Assembly (NCBI RefSeq): GCF_021869535.1
Contig: NW_026262648.1
Coordinates: forward strand, 1,550,001-1,614,000
Direction of reading: 5' to 3'
DNA length: 64,000 nucleotides
Origin: Mytilus californianus
Lineage: Eukaryota > Mollusca > Bivalvia > Mytilida > Mytilidae
Part shown: positions 50,601 through 57,897 of the stretch, piece by piece
Layout of the letters: the number at the start of each line of letters is the position of its first letter
How positions within the stretch are numbered: position 1 is the stretch's first letter
Position numbers and translations under genes: made by a program
Notes under the pieces: generated by a model
Databases searched by the model: none
Told to the model about the DNA's origin: nothing
The model's input: only the letters and a program-made list of their open reading frames with translations

Positions 50601-53288
50601 AAATTTATATCTTGAATAGATTTTGTTTGATTTAGGTCGAACTTGTTTTTCGAAGTTTTGATAGTACACTTCAAGTTTCTTTTTGTCTTCTTCCGAGAGA
50701 TCCCAGGGTGAATAAATGTCCCTACCTTTGTTTCCGATCCATATCATTAGATAGTTACATTTTTGTGTTTCGGCAGTTTAAGATAGAGGATCCCGCAAAC
50801 CAAAATTCTGTGTGTTGTTGGAAAGATTTCCAAGTGGTCACCAGATCTGTTGCTTCCCAGTCCATTTTGGGATGTGATCCTGTCAATGCATCCATGATCT
50901 TGATTTATTTCAGTAGCTGGATTGTTCATGTAACTTTTAAGATTGCTTCCATCTACGGATGGCTTATTTTCTTTATGATGGGCGATGGTTCATGCTGACA
51001 ACATGTTTAATAAGTACGAAGACATGTTGACAATAACAAACTATATATTTATTAAAATTCTATACAGGAGAGTCTCATAATACATAACAATAAAGTCCGG
51101 ATCGTATCCGGTTAAGATATGTGAATATTACGGTATGTGACATACTGGACCTAGTACCAAGTCTGGTAGATTCATGAATTTCTCTAAAGGGACAGCACTT
51201 GTGTCACCAAAAGCAAAATCTATGAGAATATTCTATGGATAACGAAAATTTCATTCTGGAATCAGCAAGACCTGAAATACACGGAGAAGAAATAAGTTGC
51301 ATTCACAAACAAAAATCTATTCCGAAACAAGGACCAATTGCCAATCTCAATCCGCCTTTGAACAAGCAAGGACTACTCCGAGTAGGAAGCAGTATCGTCA
51401 AGTCTGACTCGAATCTTAGTGAAAAGGAACCGGTGATCTTATCTGGACATCATCACATAGTAACGCCTTTTATCAGACATTACTACGACAAAATCAAATA
51501 TCGAGATCGTCAAATTACAAACAGAGCAACTAGGTCCGCAATATTAAACGTTAAGGCGAAACGATTGATTTCGCCCGATACTCACAAATATGTGACATTC
51601 CGCAAACTCGCAAAAGAGGACCAAGTATTAACTCTCGTCTGACTTACCAGAGATCCATCGTCAACCGTCATCGCCGTCTATCAACGTTGAAGAAAATAGT
51701 TCCTACCGTCGTAACAGTAATAATGGACAACTCCATACATCACAGTGATCTCGTCGGAAACATCCTTCTTCTAAAGAACGAGAAACTGTGTCGAACCCAG
51801 TTTCCTGTGGGATAAATTTATCTAAGTAACTCTGGAGTGAAAAGTCGTAAATTGTGTACCGACATTTCTCACACGACAAAAAGTGGACATGATTCCTGTA
51901 CACATTCAATTATTTTGGGATTTGTTTATTCATATCATATATATATATATATGCGATTTATTTATGGAATAGGGATATCAGACTGATATCAGACGGGGAG
52001 TGTGTTGCCTTGGATCCGCTAGTTTATCTATATATTTTGTGTAATTATATTCACGATTACTTTATATTTTTCCGGAGTTAAATCTGGACATCACCGTACA
52101 CCATTGTATTGTAACTGTAGCCTCGCATCCGTCTTTGCCACGTCATACCACTGGACAAAGGACTGAAGCAGGATTCATTCATGATCACAATTTGTGGCTT
52201 ACCACAGCGTGAGTAACATTTGAAATATTATAGTTGGTACCTTCAAACTACCCGTGATATATTTAACTGTGTAACAAAAGTATAAATTTAACTATTTTCA
52301 TATTAGAAGTATTTCATTGCTACATTCTGGACTACGCCGTATCGGAGCATTGAATTGCAACATTCCGGACTACGCCGTTACTCCATACCGGATGAATCAT
52401 TAACTTTAATAATTATTTGACACATTGTAAAATTGTACTTTATTTTGTATTTTCAGTTATTTACCTCTTTTGGATTGGTACTAGAATAAAAGTCAGCACC
52501 TGATTCTGTATCTCTTCTTAAACCCATCCACCTGCTTTAAACTGACTGGTCGAGCCAGCACCTTTTTTATGATGGACTTTCCGAAAGAATCACCTGGATT
52601 TTTAACTTTTGACCGTAAATGATAATTAGTACTAACAAATGATTTTACAATGATTTAATATTGCTGTGTTTTCTTCTTGAATACTTGTTTTCAAGTTTAC
52701 AATTACTGTACACAGTGCACACATCATAATTATGAAACTATACGAGCAAAAACGAATTAAAAGAACTTTTAACAGTCGGGAACGACTCCTGTTCTCTATC
52801 TGGAAGAAGAAGATGAAATTAAATCTAACAGATTTGAAGTCAATAAAAAGGTTAAAAAAAACAACCTATCAATAGATGCATTTAAATGCCGAATTAATGA
52901 GACAGGACATGTATCACTTACCTGCTTCTTTCGGGAAGAGTGTTTTAAGGTAGTGAAGTAAATGTCTGGGTCTGAATTGAGTTTTGTTGCCATTGTCAAC
53001 CAACACTTGATGTACATTTTTGTATCCAAAAACGACAACAATAGGTAATTTACCGAACTTAAGATAAACTAAATCTCCATACTTCTTTTGCATTTGCAGA
53101 AATGTCTCACTTGCATTCTTAGTCCCCATTATTGACGGCAAATTCCCAATTATCGGCCATGGTGTTGGTCCAGGAATGTTCGTTCGCACTCGAACCACAT
53201 TGTCCAAAATAATGTAAGCTAATAAAAGTGTTATAAAAAATGTCAAGATTGTAAATACATCTAGTGAGTGAAGAATAGTTCCGATCAT
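29514..53288 (-). CDS. Cytochrome P450 gene B (CYP2 clan), complete, 8 exons, 497 aa
   Basis: Complete microsomal P450 gene. Exons (minus strand): 52922-53288, 41160-41385, 39565-39691, 37514-37664, 35121-35257, 33769-33865, 31010-31216, 29514-29695. They total 1494 nt, which is 498 codons with stop, and every junction joins in phase. Features: N-terminal anchor; hinge PGPTPWPIIGNLP; TGTDTT at about 304-309; E361-R364 K-helix; PERF 416-419; haem loop FSMGPRLCLG with Cys442. Length is normal for CYP2-clan enzymes. The ATG at 53288 is chosen because the 9 nt upstream begin with GTG and gene A starts with the same MIG. Intron 1 (11.5 kb) holds nested retrotransposons; intron 6 holds an exon-derived minisatellite. 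Probably functional, on the intact frame. Substrate and subfamily unknown. Confidence 0.93.
30430..30740 (-). mobile_element. Bivalve ~500-bp dispersed repeat, inverted
   Basis: Reverse complement of the family seen at 46955-47440: ATTGAGAATGGAAACTAG, AGAGACAACAACCCAACC, CAGCTGGCCCCTT, GGGGTTAAACATG. In the last intron of gene B. Confidence 0.65.
31010..31216 (-). CDS. P450 gene B exon 7 (PERF exon)
   Basis: Acceptor GATTTCAG/CTCCTC and donor ATGG/GTATGG, 207 nt. Encodes PLAVPHVALEDIDIDG, MSVHLDP, FRPERF and FSAFSMG, with the Gly codon split by the last intron. Confidence 0.92.
32696..32902 (-). pseudogene. RT element C-terminal fragment
   Basis: 68-codon frame (YSWACVSYHDFLDRGLLLTR, KSSLRKFYGRHHELVDRYG). 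Diverged copies of this part occur at 210-340 and 63840-63990. Confidence 0.65.
33093..33368 (-). pseudogene. RT palm fragment (GIPMGTNCAP / IDDVLS)
   Basis: 91-codon frame with RT motifs B-like GIPMGTNCAPLLADLF and C-like SIDDVLSL. Incomplete at both ends. Confidence 0.7.
33769..33865 (-). CDS. P450 gene B exon 6 (K-helix), source of a minisatellite
   Basis: Acceptor TTAACAG/GTTATCGG and donor ACCATTG/GTAAGT, 97 nt, encoding VIGEDRQPVVRDKDNIPYV and QEVQR (E361-R364). The last ~40 nt together with the donor are repeated about 25 times immediately downstream, between here and exon 7. The copy at 33769-33865 is the only one with the full 5' half and acceptor, so it is the real exon. Confidence 0.9.
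33866..35120. other. Gene B intron 5, nothing recognised
   Basis: AT-rich intron; no exon or element match seen. Confidence 0.4.
35121..35257 (-). CDS. P450 gene B exon 5 (I-helix)
   Basis: Acceptor ATTTTAG/ATGAGTG and donor GAG/GTAAAA, 137 nt. Contains ADLYLTGTDTTS, with Thr in place of the usual Ala/Gly before the GTDTT, and KYPDVQKKC. Confidence 0.92.
35490..35770 (+). mobile_element. tRNA-derived SINE
   Basis: tRNA-like head TTTCGCGGTAGCGTGCTCGG, AAGAGGTCGCGAGTTCTAAC (A and B boxes) followed by an unrelated body through GCATGAAGATGG. Pol III SINE architecture; in gene B intron 4. Confidence 0.6.
35775..36010 (-). mobile_element. Second SINE-like element, minus strand
   Basis: The minus strand has B-box-like GAGTTCGAATCCCGGC near 35967-35990, then TTTTTTAGACGAATTATATA, CTGGTGATCTGATGGATAAA and TCGTCACTGGTTCAGGCG. 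Resembles a molluscan SINE body. Moderate support. Confidence 0.42.
36249..36470 (-). mobile_element. LINE C-terminal relic
   Basis: The minus strand reads NRIYPLCHKEVEDEFHFIIT, C-terminal Cys/His motif of CR1/Jockey-like elements, the same class of motif as at 16985-17350. No RT nearby. Confidence 0.55.
36550..37300. repeat. 53-54 bp minisatellite, about 14 units
   Basis: Unit landmarks GAAGACTTGAGTTATGGTAC, GATCTGGTGAGAGATCCA, GAGATTCGGCACAT. Lies in gene B intron 4. On the gene strand each unit contains acceptor-like TCTCTCACCAG. Unrelated in sequence to the exon 6 minisatellite. Confidence 0.85.
37514..37664 (-). CDS. P450 gene B exon 4
   Basis: Acceptor TTAG/TTAAAATTAG and donor TTTCAG/GTAAAT, 151 nt as in gene A. 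Encodes LKLVMEGRKKIQKYI to YLEQEEKPDSKIS. A second TTAG lies 10 nt further in; the outer one preserves frame and length, so I chose it. Confidence 0.86.
38177..38318. repeat. Fold-back palindrome F5
   Basis: Arms ATAGATTATAACATGCCCTT / CATGTTATAATCTAT with GGCCCTGGTATCAT and GCCTCGAGGCTTTAGCCGAG at centre. A further inverted pair TTTATCACATATT (38325 and 38700) suggests the whole element extends to about 38712. Confidence 0.78.
39012..39104. repeat. Fold-back palindrome F6
   Basis: Imperfect inverted arms (ATCTTACGACTTACGTTGAT against GATCAACTTTAGCCGTAAG) around an 18-bp loop. Confidence 0.65.
39130..39400. repeat. ~27-bp minisatellite
   Basis: Repeats of ACACCAGTATACGCCAGAGT and AATAATT, 9-10 degenerate units, in gene B intron 3 just upstream of exon 4 in map order. 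Confidence 0.8.
39565..39691 (-). CDS. P450 gene B exon 3
   Basis: Acceptor GATTAG/GTTTGAC and donor AACAAG/GTAAGT, 127 nt. Encodes RFDFDDADFSNLL through NPFNK. It has no internal ATG and is identified by homology to gene A exon 3 and by splice sites. Confidence 0.88.
40258..40277. repeat. (AT)n microsatellite
   Basis: Dinucleotide AT run in gene B intron 2. Confidence 0.75.
40618..40728. repeat. ATTTGCGCC-motif repeat, MITE fragment
   Basis: CATTTGCGCC and variants (TTTTGCGCCAATT, CAATTGCGCCAAC) recur four or five times in 110 bp. Same motif style as the transposon TIRs at 15900-16500. Ends not defined. Confidence 0.45.
40795..40960 (-). mobile_element. Retroelement 3'-UTR fragment, inverted
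   Basis: GCTGTGGTATGGTTTCAAAT GAGACC through AATTCAAACGAGAAAAC-like sequence matches the reverse complement of the element ending at 15780. Confidence 0.5.
41160..41385 (-). CDS. P450 gene B exon 2
   Basis: Acceptor TATACAG/GTGTAATC and donor TCACG/GTAATA, 226 nt. Encodes GVIFSNGQEWVDIRRF with the helix C W-x-x-x-R, then VALKDFGVGKQS. Separated from exon 1 by 11.5 kb of transposon-filled intron. Confidence 0.92.
41826..41940 (-). mobile_element. Inverted BEL/Pao LTR fragment
   Basis: Reverse complement of 51999-52110 with few differences (TGTTGCCTTGG, TTTATCTATATATTTTGTGT, TTTTTCCGGAGTT, CTGGACATCACCGTAC). It lies about 850 bp before the BEL/Pao gag but on the opposite strand, so it is not a normal 5' LTR. 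Confidence 0.75.
42312..42466. repeat. Fold-back palindrome F7
   Basis: Inverted arms from AAGGAATGACTGTAAT to ATTACAGTAATTCCTT with centre AACCCG/CGTAC/CGGGTT. About 155 bp. CRE-like TGACGTCA (42518) and AACCAATCAG lie just beyond. Confidence 0.75.
42675..43545 (+). pseudogene. BEL/Pao Gag N-terminal, coiled coil
   Basis: An open frame from about 42675 (RRTLTEKGQGAFTEKRDKFF) through a Lys/Ala/Glu-rich coiled coil; the ATG-initiated part is 42800-43306. Stops at 43304 and about 43331 interrupt the frame, which resumes as VQDFVNKHPEPTAIQEV. Confidence 0.7.
43546..44118 (-). mobile_element. Mussel dispersed repeat, two tandem units, inside Gag
   Basis: Two copies about 370 bp apart of GATACCAGGATTGAAATTTT, TTTGCGCCAGACG, AAAGACTCATCAGTGACGCT. 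I recognise this as an abundant mussel interspersed repeat. It splits the BEL/Pao Gag. Confidence 0.7.
44200..46053 (+). pseudogene. BEL/Pao Gag C-terminus, zinc knuckles and protease
   Basis: Frames 44475-44590, 44587-44750 and 44717-45616 continue one another with frameshifts. Knuckles CYKCCESTTHRSRDC and CNECGSQRHTTALH are at about 45100-45200. The protease-like part follows (MYATIDDQSNRSL, where Pao proteases usually have an Asp-based motif), then HPHLKELRGSIPP, LLIGRDLIEAHYV and LGWVIIGNEY (45668-46053), the Pao protease-RT connector. Truncated at 46053 by the gypsy insertion. Confidence 0.8.
46059..46195 (-). repeat. Gypsy 3' LTR
   Basis: 137 bp; on the minus strand begins TGTCACATAC and ends GAACA. 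It carries a CCGGAT/ATCCGG hairpin. Confidence 0.88.
46336..46929 (-). pseudogene. Gypsy Pol C-terminal region
   Basis: 197-codon frame with VVMYTDGKWKPGQIVQKHNT and RRYRRNRRHIRP, the usual gypsy integrase C-terminal module, followed by a low-complexity tail. Cut from the integrase core by the repeat at 46940-47440. Confidence 0.75.
46940..47440 (+). mobile_element. Bivalve ~500-bp dispersed repeat, near full length
   Basis: From AATTGAAGTCTGGAGC to CATTCCCCATTTCCATTCTC. It interrupts the gypsy integrase between SKLKL and YEYQALPTSLP. It is the reference copy for fragments elsewhere in the window. Confidence 0.75.
47441..48245 (-). pseudogene. Gypsy integrase, N-terminal and core
   Basis: Zinc-binding part HESHLGIVKCKSRARDVLFW and CGLC (a stop in between), degraded middle, then ELVSDNGPQFSSFEFKRF and KHTTSSPHFAQSN, VQTVKKLI and YRNTPLDI. 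The frame ends at SKLKL next to the inserted repeat at 47440. Several stops. Confidence 0.72.
48124..48720 (-). pseudogene. Gypsy RNase H region
   Basis: The minus strand reads YPQIEKETLALVYGCNKYHE, ETDHKPLESIF and YKPGKEMYLADHLSR, the standard RNase H-like domain of gypsy Pol. Confidence 0.8.
48750..49619 (-). pseudogene. Gypsy reverse transcriptase
   Basis: RT with RICIYPRDLNKAIL, FSKLGATSGFWHIQL, FGRYRFASLPFGI and AIIDDILIWG. Motif A has Gly where the catalytic Asp is expected; the Asp-Asp of the YxDD motif is present. An in-frame TGA lies just upstream. Frame degrades after KPDPEKIRAV. Confidence 0.88.
49665..50363 (-). pseudogene. Gypsy nucleocapsid and protease
   Basis: Zinc knuckle CNKCHKYNHFASVC, acidic linker, then aspartic protease motif FQLDTGAKCKVLSL and VIGAKTC. 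The DTGA catalytic motif is intact. Confidence 0.85.
50367..50880 (-). pseudogene. Gypsy Gag
   Basis: The minus strand includes MIWIGNKGRDIYSPWDLS, VRPKSNKIYSRYKFLSR and CGHATPDEMVRDAIVFG, typical gypsy Gag. The N-terminal part lies in other frames up to about 50880. A single TAA near 50364 separates it from the nucleocapsid-protease frame. Confidence 0.75.
51004..51142 (-). repeat. Gypsy 5' LTR
   Basis: 139 bp partner of 46059-46195. A TGG-type primer-binding site directly after it was not evident. Confidence 0.88.
51148..51998 (+). pseudogene. BEL/Pao integrase-proximal region
   Basis: The plus-strand frame 51235-51642 has SIPKQGPIANLNPPLNKQGL, VILSGHHHIVTPFIRHYYDK and KRLISPDTHKYVTFRKL, the pre-integrase H-H/C-C region of Pao elements with the Cys residues lost. 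Downstream is degraded Pol C-terminus and PPT. Confidence 0.72.
51999..52160 (+). repeat. BEL/Pao 3' LTR, start
   Basis: TGTGTTGCCTTGG directly after a purine tract. Right boundary not found; an inverted partner lies at 41826-41940. Confidence 0.55.
52160..52920. other. Gene B intron 1 right part, probable LTR remainder
   Basis: Contains short internal repeats (CATTCTGGACTACGCCGTAT near 52326 and CATTCCGGACTACGCCGTTA near 52362). Could be the rest of the BEL/Pao LTR. No exon. Confidence 0.35.
52922..53288 (-). CDS. P450 gene B exon 1
   Basis: ATG at 53288-53286; donor GCAG/GTAAGT at 52922/52921. 367 nt encoding the membrane anchor (LTFFITLLLAYIIL), hinge PGPTPWPIIGNLP and QKKYGDLVYLKF. It lies 1.3 kb from, and divergent to, exon 1 of pseudogene C. 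Confidence 0.93.
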
Positions 53289-54509
53289 ATTAGACACTGA
53301 ATTATTTTCTATCTATTTTCCTATATTGTTGTTTAACTCCTTACGTATCTATTTCAACCTGACTTTTGTAATCGTGATTGGGCAATGTAGTGTTGACCTT
53401 CAAATTTGACACTACTTTAATTTAGTTTACATTTATACATGTAGTAGTCATCGATGTTGTTTTCATTTACTGACTACTGACCTGGGAGCTGTGTAAGATA
53501 TGTTCTGCAGTAGCGTAGGAGTGGGCAGAAAGTTTGGGTCGGGGCAAACTTTTGAAAGCGACAAGCAAAAATAGAGGTTTTTCTATAGTTTTATAGCCAA
53601 GGAGTAAGTCAGTGTCCTCTTTCATTTTTCATTTTTTATGACCAATATTTTTTTTTGGCCAAAGAATAAAGCAGTTGTAATTTCATGGGGAAAAGTTAAC
53701 CATCCAAAACTGTTAACCAATGATTGATTCTCTACCTAATTAAAAAAAATAAACAAATCATCTTTTAACAGACTCAAACTTCAGATAAGATATTAGTTTT
53801 TTATAAAAAAAAATTTAAAAAGTTTTTACAAACAAAAGTGAGTTTGCACAAAAACAAGGAAGATTAATGCAAAAACGTTGACAATAGATAAACTATAGGT
53901 TTAATTAAGATTAATAAGCATTTAATAAGTATGGTGAAAGAAGCTGACCTATTAGGCTATTACAATTTAGCATTTCGAGTATTACGAAAACATCGAACAT
54001 GTTCGAAAAATAACAAATTACATTTTGAAATAAAAGCAATTATCTGACATGTTTAGTATTCACATATGTAGTTCACGCAGTGGAACGCTCGAACTTAAGC
54101 TTTATTTCTTAGTTTTATTTTTTATATATATATATTCAAATTGATGATGAAACTTTCCACGGATTTTCATTTTGGTATGTAGTAAAGTATCTCCAAGGTC
54201 TTATTTAACCTATCAATACATTGAAACCTCTTCATTGTGCTAGATAACACATATAATACATACACAAGTACACACATCTACCGTTTACGTATACAACATA
54301 TTATCCTTGTTATTTGTTTATATAGTTGAAAAGGTGGAATGTCTACAGCAAGGGACCTTGTTTGACAAAATCAATTGCTAGTTAACTATTTATTTATTCA
54401 GTTCAAAAGGTGGACCTTCTCGTTTATTTGTTTATCCAGGTAAACAACCCCCTTTGTCAGCGCTTTGGAAAAATTGATTTTACACCACGAAATACAAGTG
54501 TTACTTATG
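53289..54509. promoter_or_regulatory. Divergent intergenic region, gene B / pseudogene C
   Basis: 1.2 kb between two P450 first exons pointing away from one another. A plus-strand TATA box serves pseudogene C; none as clear is seen for gene B. Two AAAAGGTGGA repeats lie near 54329 and 54406. Confidence 0.35.
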
Positions 54510-54518
54510 TATAAAAGG
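54510..54518 (+). promoter_or_regulatory. TATA box of pseudogene C
   Basis: TATAAAAGG, a canonical TATA element, 64 bp upstream of the ATG of pseudogene C exon 1. The promoter core looks intact although the coding region is broken. Confidence 0.55.
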
Positions 54519-54573
54519 TGTAAAGCACATTGGGATAACATTTAGTTGAATCGTATAGGAAAAGGTTACCGTT

Positions 54574-54940
54574 ATGTTAAATCAACTCTATACCGCGTTA
54601 GACCTTACAACTGTGTTGACATTCTTACTTGTGTTAATTGTCAGTTATATAATATGAAACTATTTCTTCAATGTCTAGCGAGTAGATATTCAAGGACCAG
54701 CACCTTGGCCAATAGTTGAAAACCTCCCACATATTGCGGGTACGCGAGATGTAGGAAAAAGATTGTTGGAGTTTATGAAAAAATATGGCGACATGGTATT
54801 CCTTCGATTTGGTCCGCAACCTGTACTTGTGTGTTTTGGTTGTAAGCTGGTTCGGGAAGTTTTGTTTGTCAATGGTGAAAAAACCAAGTTCAGGCCGTCA
54901 TGGATGTATCTTATCAAAAAGTTCTTTCCGAAAACGACAG
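54574..54940 (+). pseudogene. Pseudogene C exon 1
   Basis: Starts with ATG and an anchor-like hydrophobic stretch (LTFLLVLIVSYII), then two in-frame stops, then GPAPWPIVENLP, KKYGDMVFLRFG and KTKFRPSW. The usual GNLP hinge Gly is Glu here. Confidence 0.85.
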
Positions 54941-54994
54941 GTAAAGAAGATAAATCATGTTATATTATTGTAAAAATTTATTAATACATGTGAC

Positions 54995-55058
54995 TGAATA
55001 TTCCAAAACCAGCACCTTGGCCTATAGTCATGATAGTTGGAAACCTCCAACAGTTGGT
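54995..55058 (+). pseudogene. Duplicated P450 hinge fragment
   Basis: A second copy of the hinge-coding segment (IPKPAPWPIV, then VGNLQQ) about 315 bp after the one in pseudogene C exon 1. It has a small insertion and no surrounding exon, so it is a local duplication relic. Confidence 0.6.
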
Positions 55059-55224
55059 TTAAAATCGACACAGTCATGACAGTGTAATGGGAAATTAGTT
55101 TAATCAAATACATAGATCGAACTCTGGACATTACTGTGACACACCTGCTCACTTTAAAAAAACGTTAAAGTCAAATTTTTTCCTTAAATTCCTATAAACC
55201 ATTTGTTTTGAATTTCCCATGGTA

Positions 55225-55525
55225 ATGAAATATATTCAAAACATCCTGTCCCAAGTGAGGAACTAAACTGGTACACATTTTTGTTTTGGGCCAGCTGAAG
55301 CCCGCCTCCGGGTGCGGGATTCAGTGGCGGATCCAGAAATTTCCATAAGGGGGGACCCTCTGAGTGCCAAAGAGGGGGCCCGCTCCAGTCATGCCTCAAT
55401 GATTCCCTAATTAATCAACCAAATTTTTGTCACAAAAGGGGGCGGGGCCCGGGCCCCTGCCCCCCTTTTATCCGCCTCTGGGAAATGTTTTGCTGTATTG
55501 AGACATTCCCCGTTTCCATTAGAAA
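55225..55525 (+). mobile_element. Bivalve dispersed repeat fragment, interrupted
   Basis: GGCCAGCTGAAGCCCGCCTC then a G/C-rich insertion (55325-55485, GGGGCCCGGGCCCC) then ACATTCCCCGTTTCCATTAG. In pseudogene C intron 1. Confidence 0.5.
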
Positions 55526-56037
55526 GTTTAACAGTCAAAAAAGTTGTTCAAAATTGTACCACTAAACAGAAAATCGGAAATTTTCAAGTTTAACTGTTGT
55601 AAGGTCTCCGTCAATATGGAAAATTATTATTTCTGCCTTTTTTCAACATTCCTCAAATTCTTCACAAAAGTTGAGTTATTTGCATCAGCTTATAATGTCT
55701 CATTGTCTCGTACAACAATAACTATTTCACCACTGTATTGTCTATTATTTCATTAAAGTGACCGCTAGACATACTAGTAATCCGACATAATAATTCAATA
55801 ATTAGACAATAGTTTCAGCAATGCTAGATAACGATTAATTAAGACTCACATGTATGTTTTTAAACGTTTAGGACGAAATCTATTTAAAAATCCAGTCGTC
55901 GATCATGTCTTTTGTCGCTTAGAATCGTTAATTCGTTTTCCATCATTATTTTTGCAATCTACTGAGTTGATGCTCGGAGACTAGCAGTCCATCAAAAGCT
56001 GTATCTACCAGGCGTTAGTAAATGAAAATAAAACGTT

Positions 56038-56043
<6 letters not shown>

Positions 56044-56110
<67 letters not shown>
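56044..56110. repeat. (TC)n microsatellite
   Basis: Near-perfect CT dinucleotide run of about 65 bp, one interruption. Confidence 0.95.
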
Positions 56111-56339
56111 GTGAAAATGTTCACATCGTTTTCTATATAAACTATGAGCGATTAAGAGTTCTTCCTTTCATTGTATTTGTTCATATTTGAACCTCATGTC
56201 TATAGTGTCGACATTTCTGTTAAATGACATGCTGTCTCATTATCTTATGGCACTGTTATCCTTTCAGCAAGTCATAGAGTTTGCCATTAAAATGTTGCTC
56301 TCAGGACAATAACCTATCACACCAGCTTGATTAGGTTGA

Positions 56340-57060
56340 AACTTCTTATGTTCCATTCGTCATGAAATGTTTGTGTAACAGGAATGTTCCATTATTCGTG
56401 AAATGTTTTTGTTACATGTATATGTTCCATCCTCGTGAAATATTTGTGTAACAGGTATGTTCCATTCGTTGTGAAATGATTATGTGACACGTATGTTCCA
56501 TTCGTCGTGAAATGTTTGTGTTACAGGCATGTTCCATTCGTCGTTAAATGTTTGTGTAAAAGGTATGTTCCATTCGTCGTGAAATGTTTGTGTTATAGTG
56601 ATGTTCCATTCCTCTTGAAATGTTTGTGTTACAGGTATGTTCCATTCGTCGTGAAATGTTTATGTGACAGGTATGTTACATTCCTCGTGAAATCTTTGTG
56701 TTACAGGGATATGTTCCATTCGTCGTAAAATGTTTGTGTTACAAGTATGTTCCATTCCTCGAGAAATGTTTGTGTTACAGGTATATGTTTCATTCGTCGT
56801 GAAATGTTTGTGTAGCAGGTATGTTCCATTCCTCTTGAAATGTTTTTGTTACCGGGATATGTTCCATTCTTCGTGAAATGTTTGTGTAACAGATATATTC
56901 CATTCGTCGTGAAATTTTTATGTGACAGGTATATTCCATTCCTCTTAAAATATTTGTGTGACAGGTATGTTCCATTCGTCGTGAAATTTTTGTGTTATAG
57001 GTATGTTCCATTTGTCGTGAAAATTTTGTGTAACAGGCATTTTCCATTTTGCCGTAGACA
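56340..57060 (+). repeat. 36-bp minisatellite with AG/GT junction motif
   Basis: About 20 units of ATGTTCCATTCGTCGTGAAA, TGTTTGTGTTACAGGT. Around nine units contain CAG or TAG directly followed by GTAT, preceded by a T/G-rich run. In intron 1 of pseudogene C on the gene strand. 36 is a multiple of three, so chance frames with a 12-residue repeat (CLCYRYVPFVVK) run through it. Confidence 0.88.
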
Positions 57061-57897
57061 CAATCAGGTTAATTTTCCTTTGCTCGTTATAACCAGTCAC
57101 CGAATGTGACTTATGTGATCAACAATATATTATTTTCTTGTCATGAGTAAAGCACAGGAGCTGTTTACACTCCCAAACTACATGCATTCATCCGCTCTTT
57201 TAGATAGCCTCTTCGCTGTTTATCAGTTAGTTTAGTTTACAAGTACTGTTTTTGTTGACTCAAAATTGTCTTTTGTCTTGTTTGGCCATACAGTGTTGTC
57301 TGTCTTTCTTGGTTGTAAGTTTAGGTAAACCTAATTGGTATCGATTTACTTTTTTCCGCGCTGGTCAAAATAGAGAACATCTATATCTATATTCAGAACG
57401 CTACAGCACAGAATGTATATTATACATTATAACTGTCTTTTGAAGATGTGAAAACGTGGTTTATAATACATTGACTTTTGAACAAATGATATACACTAAG
57501 TAAATATCGCTTGTTTTAAAGTTAATTAAACGACATATTTTCCGAAACAAACGACATTTTTTTCTTTAAATCCATATTCCGAGGAAAGGATGCATTTAAT
57601 ACAACTGTACATTAACAGCAATTGAACGTCAAACATTTTACCATGATTGTAGACATGTAAAACATTTCTAAAAGCACATTACGTTTAGCGCGGTGAATTT
57701 CAATTGTCAGTAATTGTTAACCATTTGTTTAGTTGCATGTGACTTTTAGCGTTGAACGTGACGTTATGTGTGGTAAATACCAATTTTCAATATTTTTTTC
57801 AGGTGAATGTGCTTATTTATTCAAAATACAGTTGATATAGAAAACCCTACTAAAATAATACTAATATATGGAATAATTGTGAATATCCTTTCAACAG

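Larger units (their letters stand above)
46059..51142 (-). mobile_element. Ty3/gypsy LTR retrotransposon nested in BEL/Pao
   Basis: LTRs 46059-46195 (3' LTR) and 51004-51142 (5' LTR), 137 and 139 bp, begin TG and end CA and differ at roughly 5 percent of positions. TACTG target duplications are at 46054-46058 and 51143-51147. PPT AAAAAGGGGGA directly precedes the 3' LTR on the minus strand. Minus-strand order is Gag, zinc knuckle, protease, RT, RNase H, integrase, as in Ty3/gypsy (K02A2.6-like) elements. In-frame stops and a Gly for the RT motif A Asp make it defective. Confidence 0.9.
42675..52110 (+). mobile_element. BEL/Pao LTR retrotransposon, decayed, with nested insertions
   Basis: Order on the plus strand: coiled-coil Gag (42675-43545), dispersed repeat insertion (43546-44118), Gag C-terminal half with two zinc knuckles and protease (44200-46053), a Ty3/gypsy insertion (46054-51147), then the pre-integrase H/C region (51148-51642), C-terminal remnant, PPT AGACGGGGAG and the 3' LTR start TGTGTTGCC at about 51999. 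The RT domain is absent, even allowing for the gypsy insertion. Gag and Pol have stops and frameshifts. Non-functional. It fills most of gene B intron 1. Confidence 0.82.

Noticed and set aside
46336..50747. Host gene with aspartic protease and RT domains
   Set aside because: Flanked by LTRs and target duplications with canonical gypsy domain order and multiple stops, so it is a retrotransposon.
53289..53297. Start of gene B three codons upstream of 53288
   Set aside because: That codon is GTG; the ATG at 53288 aligns with gene A's start.
56507..57047. Repeat proteins encoded by the 36-bp minisatellite on both strands
   Set aside because: Frames exist because 36 is a multiple of three; both strands are open and end at array edges, so it is not evidence for coding.
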